Below are positions 5,793 through 13,529 of a DNA stretch of 15,348 nucleotides, piece by piece. This DNA is from Burkholderiales bacterium (GTDB lineage: Bacteria > Pseudomonadota > Gammaproteobacteria > Burkholderiales > Casimicrobiaceae), in NCBI GenBank assembly GCA_025354075.1, contig JANXNO010000290.1:1-15348 (forward strand), in the 5' to 3' direction. The notes under the pieces are model-generated. The model searched no databases, had not been told where the DNA came from, and saw only the letters and a program-made list of their open reading frames with translations. The translations under genes and the position numbers were made by a program. The stretch's first letter is position 1; every line of letters begins with the position of its first letter.

Positions 5793-8700
5793 ATGAACGT
5801 AACACCATTACCTCTGGGTTGCACCAGATTCATTCGTGCGGTTGCGTGCCTCGCTGCGGCTATCTGCGCATTCGGTGCCGCCGCCGACCCTGCGGACGCA
5901 AACGATCCTCGTGTGCAGGCGCTTGCCACCACGCTGGGCAACAACCCGGCCGCAATTCACCAGTACGTGCGCGACAACATCGGTATCGAGATTTACACCG
6001 GCAGTCTGCGCGGCGCGCGCGGCGTCCTCGCGAGCAAAGCGGGCAACGCCCTGGATCGCGCCAGCCTGACGATTGCGTTGTTGCGCGCCGCAAATCCTGC
6101 CATTGAAGCGCGCTACGTTCAGGGCACACTCACTACAACCGACGCGTCAACGCTCGTGACCCGTATGTTTAGCGACCCATCGCGCATTCTCGGCTGTGAC
6201 AACCCCGCGCCCGGCTTGAACCCCGCGAATCTGGTGCCCGAGATGCAGGGCCACACCTGGGTTGAATACCGCGTCGGTGCCAGCGGTGCTTACACCGCGC
6301 TCGACACGGCGTTCGCTGGAGCGAGCGTCAACCAGACTTTCACCACCGCAAACCAAACCTTCGCAAGCATCCCAGCCAATCAACGTCACACCACGCGCGT
6401 TCGGCTAGACGTTGAAACGTTTACTCAAGCTGCCGCTGCGTTCGGACTGGGGCTTGGCACCACCACCGTCATTGATCGTTCATTTGACAGCGCGGACCTG
6501 GTCGACAAGCCCATTACCGTCAGCCACTTCGTCAATGCCTTTTCGCCACCTGCACTGGCCATCGGCGCAACCCAGAACACCTATTCGCCGTACCTTACCG
6601 TAGGCGACAGTCGATCAAGCATCGCGAGCTACGACGTCATTCGCGGCAGCGATTACAGCGAAATCATCACCAACTTTCCGCTGGGCAACATTCTCGTCAC
6701 GGGCGTTTTTGTCAACATCGACATCGTCGATCCATCCGGACAAGTTCAGACGTATCGACGACCGATGTTTGATCGGGTCGGTTACGTCACTCGTGCGTTG
6801 GGCGGATCAGTCAGCGTTGATCCCGCGAGCTTTACGCGTCCTGCGCTGGGCGATCTTGACCTGATGACCATATCGGTGAGCCCATCTCGGCAAGCACTCG
6901 ATGATTTTTCTGCGCGAAAAACCCGACTTCAGGCGTTGCAGTCTCAGCTTGCAACGCTGGCACCGCAGGTACAGGCACTGCCACCACCGGGCCTTCGCGA
7001 CGCGACACAGCAAGCGATGGCTCGAAACGCAGTCAATCTCAATCGCTACGCACTCATCGCAACGCAGGAGATCGCGCTAGCCACATTTCTTGGCGCCGCT
7101 GACCGGCAGATGGACGATCAGTCGTTACGCACGCTCGTCAAGGCGTATGTGGCGTCCCCGCGGGTCACCATTTCGCAGTCAAAGATCAAATCAAACGCGT
7201 TCGCGCTCTCGCTCGACATCCGAAAAAATGACCTACGGACGCTGCCGTTACCGGGTATCTCGTACGCAAACAGCCGCGACTTTGAACGCGTTCGCGGTCT
7301 TGGCGAATCTGTCCTTGAAGGCGACATACTGTCGCAATTGACCGGTGACCCCAATCGCTCCATTTCCAGCGTGTTCAGCGGCCTCACCGACAGTTCGCGT
7401 TACCTGCCCATAGGCAAAAGCAACCTGGATGCAGCCAACGACCTGAACCTGTCCCCCGAAGTGCGATTGCGCATTCAAGATGCGGTGGGCGCGGGTCGAG
7501 TTGTGCTGGCACCGATGGACGTGGTCAATGTGCAGGGAACGCCGGTCACGGCTTGGCTTGAAACCGATCCGAACACGGGATACACCATCAGCACGATGGA
7601 AGATGGATCGCATGGCGCCTTTGTCGAATACCTTTTTTTGCTGGCGGGTGTGGAAATTTCGTATTTTGAAGATGCGCAGGCCCAGTTCATTGGCCGCGTA
7701 AGCGCCATTGGCGTGTTCGGCGTCGCGTTCATGTCAGCAGTGCTCGAATCCGTCGCCAACGCCGATGGATTTGGCGATATCGCCAAGCGCGTTACCGACA
7801 ACATCCGCACCATTGTGAAAATTCGCTTGAGTCAGATCAAGGCAGAACTAGCGTTGGCCGGATTTGCCACCCTCAAGGCGTCTGGTGGGGCCGGTATTGT
7901 CGTTTCACTGGTGAGCGGCTTGCTTGACGGGCTCACCGATATCACTAAAGCCCTGGTAGGCGAAGGCGGTGACCCACCACTACCGAGTCACCTCTTCTCA
8001 TCCGCGGTGCCGCCTCTGCCTGCGCCGCAGCCACCGGGCGCAACCGCAGGGCTCACGCTTAGCGCAAGCCTTGATCCCCGGTTTACCGTGCCTTTCCTCG
8101 GCGCAGAATTCCCGTCCGTTTATCTAGTGCGCGCCGTCAACACCGGGCCAGCGGCGGACTTCTTTCGGTTCGACTCGACCGGAAGCGGCCCCAACCTCTA
8201 CGTTACCGACGTTCGATATGTGTGGCCGGTAGTTCGGATTGCGCCGGGTGCTACCTTTGAGTTCCACGTTTGCGTCGCGCCGGATCGGGTGGTGCCTGCG
8301 GTGGGCGCGGCCTCTTACCTCCAATTTTCGGGCACCAGCACCACGACACCGTCGGTAACTGCCACGTTTACCGGCAGTTTCGTCACGCCTGCTACCACCG
8401 CGCTGTCAATGCGCATCTTGCCCAATCCACAAGTAGCGCTGCCGGGGGCCGTGCTTGCGCAGACGCTGACGGTGGAATCGCGCGGCAACCAGTCCACCAA
8501 CGTCACGCTGGCCGCTCAATCCTCGCCAGGACTCACGGTAACTGGCGTGCCCGCCAACGTGACATTGTCAGCCGGTGAAAGCCAATCCTTCCCATTTACG
8601 GCGACGGTCGCATCAACGGTATCAGCGGGCACCGATCTCAGCACTTTAGTCACCGCAGACTTTGGCGCAGCTTTTCCCGTCCGAACCGCGCTGACGGTGT

Positions 8701-11700
8701 CGGTGACCTCGGCGGTGACGCAATGTATCGGCCCAGCATCCATTGCGGCAGCACGCATTACCCGAACCAATCTGGCCAGCGTTTTGGGCGCTATGACCAA
8801 CGACGTTGATCAGCTCGCCGCGCAACCCGGCTCCACCACGTTGCGGCAACAGGTGCTCGCCGAACTCGACAACACCATCAGCCAATTAACCGCGCCGTTC
8901 ATGACACCCCTGGTGCCGGGATTCACGGCGGTGCGAGCGACGCTAGCAGCAGCGAGTACAGCGTCAGTCGGAGCGGCGCTCGCCAGCCTCGACAGCCAAT
9001 TCTGCGCGCTACGCACGGCGCTGGTTGCCGCCTACAGCAACGCCTTCCGTGTGTACCTGTCACCCGCCATCGCAACCTCGTTGCCGAATCTCAGCACTCG
9101 CGTCAATGTGAACGTTTACAACGACACGCCAGATCCACGCGCGATGAACCTGTCGATCACCGGCTTGCCTTCAGGCGTGACGGCAACGTTCAACACGACG
9201 CGCGTCATCGTCCCCGCGAATTACCGCACCAATTTTTATCTGCCGGAGCTTTATGTGACCTTCAACGGCGGAGCGGTAGCGCAGGCCTTTGAATATCAAA
9301 TTATCGTCACGCCCGAGGACGATCCGGCGAGCGTAAAAACCACCATCGGCCAGCTTACGGTGCGGCCTGAAATCGTGCGCATTGTTGATGTGACGATGAG
9401 CCCCACGTACGGCAGCGCCGGAACGAGCTTCACGCCAACCGCTCGTTTGCTCAGTGCAGTCAACGACACGCGCAGCGTGTTCGTGCGCTATGTAGTGAAA
9501 AATCGCAACGGCGCGATTGCCTACCAATCAAACACGCCAACCGTTAACTTTACCCCCGGCGATAACGTGCAGACCGTCGCGTTGCAAACGTTTTCGACCA
9601 CCGGCTATAGCGATGGGCCGTACACGGTTGAAGTGACCGCCTATGACCCCGCCTTTGACGCTATCCCCGGCGCGACAGCCACCGCAACGCTATTTGTCGG
9701 TCAACCGTTCGCTGCGGGGCTCACGGTCACGCCATCGCTGATCGCACCAGGCACCAGCACCGTTAACGTTGCGCTCAATCTCGACCGCAGTCTGGTCGCA
9801 CAACAAAGCCTGAAGCTGCGCAGCACGCTCGGCCTGCCCGCTGGCCCGCTGTCGTTCGCACAAAACGGCAACTACCTTTACGTCTGCCAGAACACGGCGG
9901 TCACCATCGTCAACGTCAGCAATCCGGATGCGCCGGTGACCGCCGGCACGTTCGCCAGCGCGTTGCTCACCAACGGCGCACCGAGTGGCTATGAGAGCGT
10001 GGATTGCACGGCCTACAACGGTCGGCTCATTGTGGGCTATGACAAAAGATTGCCAGAGCGCTCGGGCTCGCGAACCTTAGCCATCTTCGACATCAGCGGT
10101 GCCAACGCAACCAGTCCAGTTCTCGTAACACCGACACCCATCGACACCGGCAAGAAATTTGGCAACGGGCTGCGCTTCGTTGGATCTGACGGCTACATGA
10201 GCACGGCTTTGTTCGTCTACAACCCTTATTCAAACTTCATCTTTGATCAGCGCGGCAATGTGCTCAAGTTTGATTTCTCGACGCCCAACGCACCGACGTT
10301 CACCGGCAATCTTTATCCAGCGGGCGCGGGCAATCCTCCGGAAAATCAGGCCGACACGGGCGGCCCACACTTCATAAAGGGCGTTACGCCAAACACCAGC
10401 AATCGTGCACTCGTCGCAACCACTTCAGGCACCGGAGATTTTTTCAACGGCGTAGGGCGACTGTTGACCATCGACACCTCGCAGCTCGCGACCAACTGTC
10501 CGGGCCTGACCAACCCGTGCATCATCTCAACGCTCGATATTCCGCAAGCGCGCCTGCTGATCGGCGTCGCCTCGCAAGGCACGGCTGCCGTGGCAACCGG
10601 AGACACTCAGGGGTATTACGACCTGAACAGTGGCTACACCGGCAATCTCACGCTGTCCGCAATAAACCTCGCCAATCCATCCGCGCCGACGCTCAGCAGC
10701 ACACTGGTCACCCCGCTCGTTCACAACGAGACCTATGCCTGCAATCAGGCGGAGCGCAAGGGCTTTTCGTCGTTGCAGGCATTGACCAACAACTATTACG
10801 CCATCGGTGCCTACAACCCTGCCTCATGCACCTGGGTGCTGGTGCTGATCGACGCCAACGATCAGGCGCATTTGCGCTTCATTCCGTACGACGTGCCCGA
10901 CAGTATTCGTGAATTCGTGCTGAACGGCAATCTGCTTTATGCCGTCACCGCAAGCTCGGTATTGGTGTTCGATTACTCGGGCATTGTTGGCCCCTCAGTC
11001 ACCGCCAACGTGGTGGTGCCGAAGGGTACAGGTGTCGCGCTGGTGCCCGGCTCGTTCAATCTCGCACCCTCGTCCATTGCCAGCACCGCCACTACCGACA
11101 CCTTTACGTGGCTGCAACCGACCGTCGCGCCGATCAACTGGCAGGCCACAGTAAGCAACATGCAGCCGGGTAGCGGTCGCCCGGTTGCCAATGGCGGTTC
11201 GGTTGCGTTCACGCTACCGTCGCTCGGCTCTGGCACGCTGCTGCTGGCTCCGGCAGTCGTCACCGCCAATCACATCATCGCGGTGTCAGCCTCTACGCCG
11301 TTAAATGTTGCAATCGGCGCACCAGCCACCTACGTCATTACGCTCACCAACCCAAGCACAACCTTGCCTGTGACATACACGTTGAGCACGCAAGGTATTC
11401 CCACAAGCTGGGTCAAAACGCTGGCACCCACCGTCACCGTATCGGCCAATTCCAGCACGACCACACCGCTGGTTGTGCAAAGCAACGTCGGCCAAAGTGG
11501 CGGCAACATAGACTTCCGCGTGGTCGCAACCGCTGGAACCGCGTCTGATGCCGCTGTCGCGACGCTCGCCAACTATTACAACCCCGATCTCGGCCCAGAT
11601 CCATCAGCCACCATTGTCGATTCCATGTATTCGGTGACACCGAATCCCGCCAGCGGCCCAAAGGGCAGCACCACCACGATCACGGTTCGCGTGAGCAATA

Positions 11701-12959
11701 CGGGCAACTTCACGCAGACTTTTTATCTCGGTAGCGACAATCTCCCCAACGGCTGGAGCACCACCATTCAGCCCGCGTCGGCTATCGTGCCGCCCGGGGA
11801 GTTTTACGACTTCAAAGTCGCCGTTGCCATCGCTTCGCCGCCCAGCGCCGTCGTCGGGGCGAATACGTTCATCCTGAACCTCGATGCCTCCAATCAAGCT
11901 CGACGCGTGCTGTCACCTGTCGTCAACGTGATTGACGCGGGCGTCGGCGTCAGCGTGTCGCCGAACAGCGGTACCGCCAGCACGCCATTTGTGGCCACCA
12001 TCACCAATTTCGCGAGCACGAGCGACACCTTCGATCTCGCGCTCACCGGCCCGCTCGGTCCCACAATCACGCCGAGCACCAGTGCCGTGACATTGGCGGC
12101 GGGCGCATCCACCACGGTCAACCTGAGCGTGGGAAACCCCGCCGCATTCGCACGCCCCGGCAATAGCAGCTTCACGGTGAACGCCACGTCACGGGCCAAC
12201 GCCATTGCGTTCGGACGAAGCAGCGCCACGGTAGTGATTCCCGCTTCCACAGCCGTGAGCGTGGTCGGGCAACCCGCCAGTTCCACCGTGTCGTCCACGC
12301 CCGCCACGCGAACGGTCAACGTGATCGTGCAAAACCTCGGCAACGTTGAAGACCGCTACAGCCTGACCATCACCGGCAGCACTGGGCCGGTCACAGCTAA
12401 GCTGATCGATGCATCCGGCGCGGGCGTCGCCAGCATCGGCAGCATCACCGTTCCTGCCTTCTCATCAGCCGCAATTCGCGCCACCGCCACCATCACCGGC
12501 AGCGGATTGGCCACCGTCACCGTACGCGCCACCTCACTCACCACCGGTACACAAGCCAGCACCACGCTCACCTTCAACCCCGCGCCGGTGTGCAGCTTTG
12601 ACATCGACGGCGACGGCATTGCGCGCCCCTTAACCGATGGCCTGATGATCATCCGCTACATGCTCGGCTTGAGCGGCACACCGCTCATTCAGGGCGCGTT
12701 CAACCCGGAAGGCGCGTTCGCCAACATCTCCGACATCAACACCCGGCTCAACCTATTGCGCGGCAACAACTGGCTCGACATCGACGACAATGGCACATCG
12801 CTCGCCGAGAGCGATGGCATCCTGCTGCTGCGCGCCATGTTCGGGCTGACCGGCACGGCAGTCACCCACGGCGCTCTCGGCGAAGCGCCGCGCAATCGCG
12901 AAGACTGGGCAGCCATAAAGGTCTACCTCAACACCACCTGCAACATGAATCTGCCGTAG
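5793..12959 (+). CDS. Giant secreted multidomain protein: transglutaminase-like, Ig/NEW3-like, LVIVD-like propeller, dockerin-like end
   Basis: About 2388 residues. A Sec signal peptide is clear: basic start with two Arg, hydrophobic VACLAAAICAFGAAA at 17-31, likely cleaved after AAA. Residues 37-175 resemble a bacterial transglutaminase-like domain (YVRDNIGIEIYTG, ASLTIALLR, ARYVQG, GHTWVEYRV with His154, YTALD with Asp171), but Ala86 stands where the catalytic Cys is expected. A companion module with a WLETDPNTG motif lies near 572-615. Two hydrophobic stretches (636-655, 698-715) and a Pro-rich linker (723-753) follow. Beta domains of NEW3/Ig type come next (872-963, 1200-1335), with a helical insert at 970-1089. 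Residues 1339-1735 look like an LVIVD-type propeller (VTIVNVSNPDAPV, LAIFDISG). More Ig-like domains lead to two calcium loops, DIDGDGIARPLTD (2270-2282) and DIDDNGTSLAESD (2329-2341). ATG 5793 is preferred to in-frame GTG 5778, which lies inside GAGGTG. Function is unknown; a cell-surface or extracellular adhesive or binding role is inferred. Confidence 0.88.
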   Translation: MNVTPLPLGCTRFIRAVACLAAAICAFGAAADPADANDPRVQALATTLGNNPAAIHQYVRDNIGIEIYTGSLRGARGVLASKAGNALDRASLTIALLRAANPAIEARYVQGTLTTTDASTLVTRMFSDPSRILGCDNPAPGLNPANLVPEMQGHTWVEYRVGASGAYTALDTAFAGASVNQTFTTANQTFASIPANQRHTTRVRLDVETFTQAAAAFGLGLGTTTVIDRSFDSADLVDKPITVSHFVNAFSPPALAIGATQNTYSPYLTVGDSRSSIASYDVIRGSDYSEIITNFPLGNILVTGVFVNIDIVDPSGQVQTYRRPMFDRVGYVTRALGGSVSVDPASFTRPALGDLDLMTISVSPSRQALDDFSARKTRLQALQSQLATLAPQVQALPPPGLRDATQQAMARNAVNLNRYALIATQEIALATFLGAADRQMDDQSLRTLVKAYVASPRVTISQSKIKSNAFALSLDIRKNDLRTLPLPGISYANSRDFERVRGLGESVLEGDILSQLTGDPNRSISSVFSGLTDSSRYLPIGKSNLDAANDLNLSPEVRLRIQDAVGAGRVVLAPMDVVNVQGTPVTAWLETDPNTGYTISTMEDGSHGAFVEYLFLLAGVEISYFEDAQAQFIGRVSAIGVFGVAFMSAVLESVANADGFGDIAKRVTDNIRTIVKIRLSQIKAELALAGFATLKASGGAGIVVSLVSGLLDGLTDITKALVGEGGDPPLPSHLFSSAVPPLPAPQPPGATAGLTLSASLDPRFTVPFLGAEFPSVYLVRAVNTGPAADFFRFDSTGSGPNLYVTDVRYVWPVVRIAPGATFEFHVCVAPDRVVPAVGAASYLQFSGTSTTTPSVTATFTGSFVTPATTALSMRILPNPQVALPGAVLAQTLTVESRGNQSTNVTLAAQSSPGLTVTGVPANVTLSAGESQSFPFTATVASTVSAGTDLSTLVTADFGAAFPVRTALTVSVTSAVTQCIGPASIAAARITRTNLASVLGAMTNDVDQLAAQPGSTTLRQQVLAELDNTISQLTAPFMTPLVPGFTAVRATLAAASTASVGAALASLDSQFCALRTALVAAYSNAFRVYLSPAIATSLPNLSTRVNVNVYNDTPDPRAMNLSITGLPSGVTATFNTTRVIVPANYRTNFYLPELYVTFNGGAVAQAFEYQIIVTPEDDPASVKTTIGQLTVRPEIVRIVDVTMSPTYGSAGTSFTPTARLLSAVNDTRSVFVRYVVKNRNGAIAYQSNTPTVNFTPGDNVQTVALQTFSTTGYSDGPYTVEVTAYDPAFDAIPGATATATLFVGQPFAAGLTVTPSLIAPGTSTVNVALNLDRSLVAQQSLKLRSTLGLPAGPLSFAQNGNYLYVCQNTAVTIVNVSNPDAPVTAGTFASALLTNGAPSGYESVDCTAYNGRLIVGYDKRLPERSGSRTLAIFDISGANATSPVLVTPTPIDTGKKFGNGLRFVGSDGYMSTALFVYNPYSNFIFDQRGNVLKFDFSTPNAPTFTGNLYPAGAGNPPENQADTGGPHFIKGVTPNTSNRALVATTSGTGDFFNGVGRLLTIDTSQLATNCPGLTNPCIISTLDIPQARLLIGVASQGTAAVATGDTQGYYDLNSGYTGNLTLSAINLANPSAPTLSSTLVTPLVHNETYACNQAERKGFSSLQALTNNYYAIGAYNPASCTWVLVLIDANDQAHLRFIPYDVPDSIREFVLNGNLLYAVTASSVLVFDYSGIVGPSVTANVVVPKGTGVALVPGSFNLAPSSIASTATTDTFTWLQPTVAPINWQATVSNMQPGSGRPVANGGSVAFTLPSLGSGTLLLAPAVVTANHIIAVSASTPLNVAIGAPATYVITLTNPSTTLPVTYTLSTQGIPTSWVKTLAPTVTVSANSSTTTPLVVQSNVGQSGGNIDFRVVATAGTASDAAVATLANYYNPDLGPDPSATIVDSMYSVTPNPASGPKGSTTTITVRVSNTGNFTQTFYLGSDNLPNGWSTTIQPASAIVPPGEFYDFKVAVAIASPPSAVVGANTFILNLDASNQARRVLSPVVNVIDAGVGVSVSPNSGTASTPFVATITNFASTSDTFDLALTGPLGPTITPSTSAVTLAAGASTTVNLSVGNPAAFARPGNSSFTVNATSRANAIAFGRSSATVVIPASTAVSVVGQPASSTVSSTPATRTVNVIVQNLGNVEDRYSLTITGSTGPVTAKLIDASGAGVASIGSITVPAFSSAAIRATATITGSGLATVTVRATSLTTGTQASTTLTFNPAPVCSFDIDGDGIARPLTDGLMIIRYMLGLSGTPLIQGAFNPEGAFANISDINTRLNLLRGNNWLDIDDNGTSLAESDGILLLRAMFGLTGTAVTHGALGEAPRNREDWAAIKVYLNTTCNMNLP

Positions 12960-12996
12960 TTGAACCGGTCGAATCGGCGTGTTACGACCTGACCGC

Positions 12997-13002
12997 TAGA
13001 AT
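12997..13002 (+). promoter_or_regulatory. Possible -10 box of the tRNA-Leu promoter
   Basis: TAGAAT (five of six matches) sits 18 bases before the tRNA, between the giant gene stop and the mature 5' end. No convincing -35 hexamer is found 16-18 bp upstream, so the call is weak. Confidence 0.3.
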
Positions 13003-13020
13003 TCATAAGGTCAGTCCATT

Positions 13021-13114
13021 GCCCGAGTGGTGGAATTGGTAGACACAGCGGACTTAAAATCCGCCGCTTTCGTGAATAGCGGGCGTACCGGTTCGATTCC
13101 GGTCTCGGGCACCA
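13021..13114 (+). tRNA. tRNA-Leu (anticodon UAA)
   Basis: GCCCGAG (13021-13027) pairs with CTCGGGC (13104-13110), followed by discriminator A and an encoded CCA. The anticodon stem is GCGGA/TCCGC with loop CTTAAAA; the anticodon TAA is at 13055-13057 and reads UUA. The D-arm (GGAATTGGTAGACAC) is typical of leucine. A long class II variable arm contains CGCT paired with AGCG, and the T-arm is ACCGG, TTCGATT, CCGGT. It decodes one of the rarer leucine codons of a GC-rich genome. Confidence 0.97.
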
Positions 13115-13227
13115 ACAGGACTTCCAGCAGCGTCTAGAAGAGTCCAAAAATAGACGCCAAACCTTGTAAACATGGCGCTCCTGGCACATTTGCTATACGT
13201 CGAAGTCCAATTTTGTCTGCCACCATC

Positions 13228-13245
13228 TGGGGGCACATGGGGGCA
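13228..13245 (+). repeat. Tandem TGGGGGCA repeat
   Basis: TGGGGGCA occurs at 13228-13235 and again at 13238-13245, a 10-bp period. I associate such paired G-rich repeats with the region between a tRNA and an integrase gene in proteobacterial genomic islands; this is recollection and inference. Confidence 0.55.
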
Positions 13246-13258
13246 TGACCAACTGCGC

Positions 13259-13315
13259 CGGTTTTGACGCCACTAAACATGCGTACCAATATCGAAATTC
13301 GAAGCGTCAAAATCG
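13259..13315. repeat. Long inverted repeat
   Basis: TTTTGACGC (13262-13270) and GCGTCAAAA (13304-13312) are perfect 9-bp inverted copies. Two further pairs (13259-13260 with 13314-13315) extend them outward across one G-T wobble. The loop is 33 bases and contains a smaller TCGAA-A-TTCGA palindrome. No T-run follows, so it is not a normal terminator. It could be a protein-binding site or a relic of a small element. Confidence 0.55.
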
Positions 13316-13463
13316 CCGCAATGGCCTATGGGCCCTGCGAAAGCGGTGCGTCCTCGTCTGATAGACCTGCGCCAACCGCCCCTTACTGGTGGCCTAGCGC
13401 AAACGCCCGGCCCTTCGAAGCATGAAACAGGTTTGCCTCGCGCCGATGCGTCTTCTTACTGCA

Positions 13464-13492
13464 TGGACACTGACCGCCAAGTGCGATGTAAT
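13464..13492 (+). promoter_or_regulatory. Sigma70-like promoter of the diguanylate cyclase gene
   Basis: TGGACA (13464-13469) and TGTAAT (13487-13492) each match the consensus at five of six positions and are separated by exactly 17 bp. The start would fall near 13499, leaving a leader of about 31 bases before the ATG at 13530. Confidence 0.6.
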
Positions 13493-13529
13493 TCAAGGCC
13501 TGCACTAGGCTAGTCGTAACCGCGAACTG

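Larger units (their letters stand above)
13115..13529. other. Gene-free spacer after tRNA-Leu with short repeats, possible attachment-site scar
   Basis: About 415 bp with no convincing coding sequence on either strand. It contains a 7-bp inverted repeat (GCGTCTA 13130-13136, TAGACGC 13151-13157). Two AGTCCAA copies (one within 13141-13159, one near 13205) are each followed by a similar GCCA. It also contains a tandem TGGGGGCA repeat, a longer inverted repeat and the promoter of the following gene. Such repeats just 3' of a tRNA-Leu resemble the attachment regions of tyrosine-integrase elements, but no integrase gene is present here. Confidence 0.5.

Noticed and set aside
12989..13014. CTGACC/GGTCAG hairpin after the giant gene as a terminator
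   Set aside because: Only six pairs with a 14-base loop and no T-run; it overlaps the likely tRNA leader.
13054..13236. Small minus-strand open frame giving RDRNRTGTPAIHESGGF
   Set aside because: This is the translated reverse complement of the tRNA-Leu gene, a known source of false proteins.
13245..13358. Open frame of 37 codons beginning with the ATG of the second G-rich repeat, where an integrase would start
   Set aside because: The translation does not resemble an integrase N-terminus and it stops quickly; there is no support for a gene.
13328..13513. Open frame of 61 codons before the cyclase gene
   Set aside because: No ribosome site and no recognisable features; it overlaps the predicted cyclase promoter.
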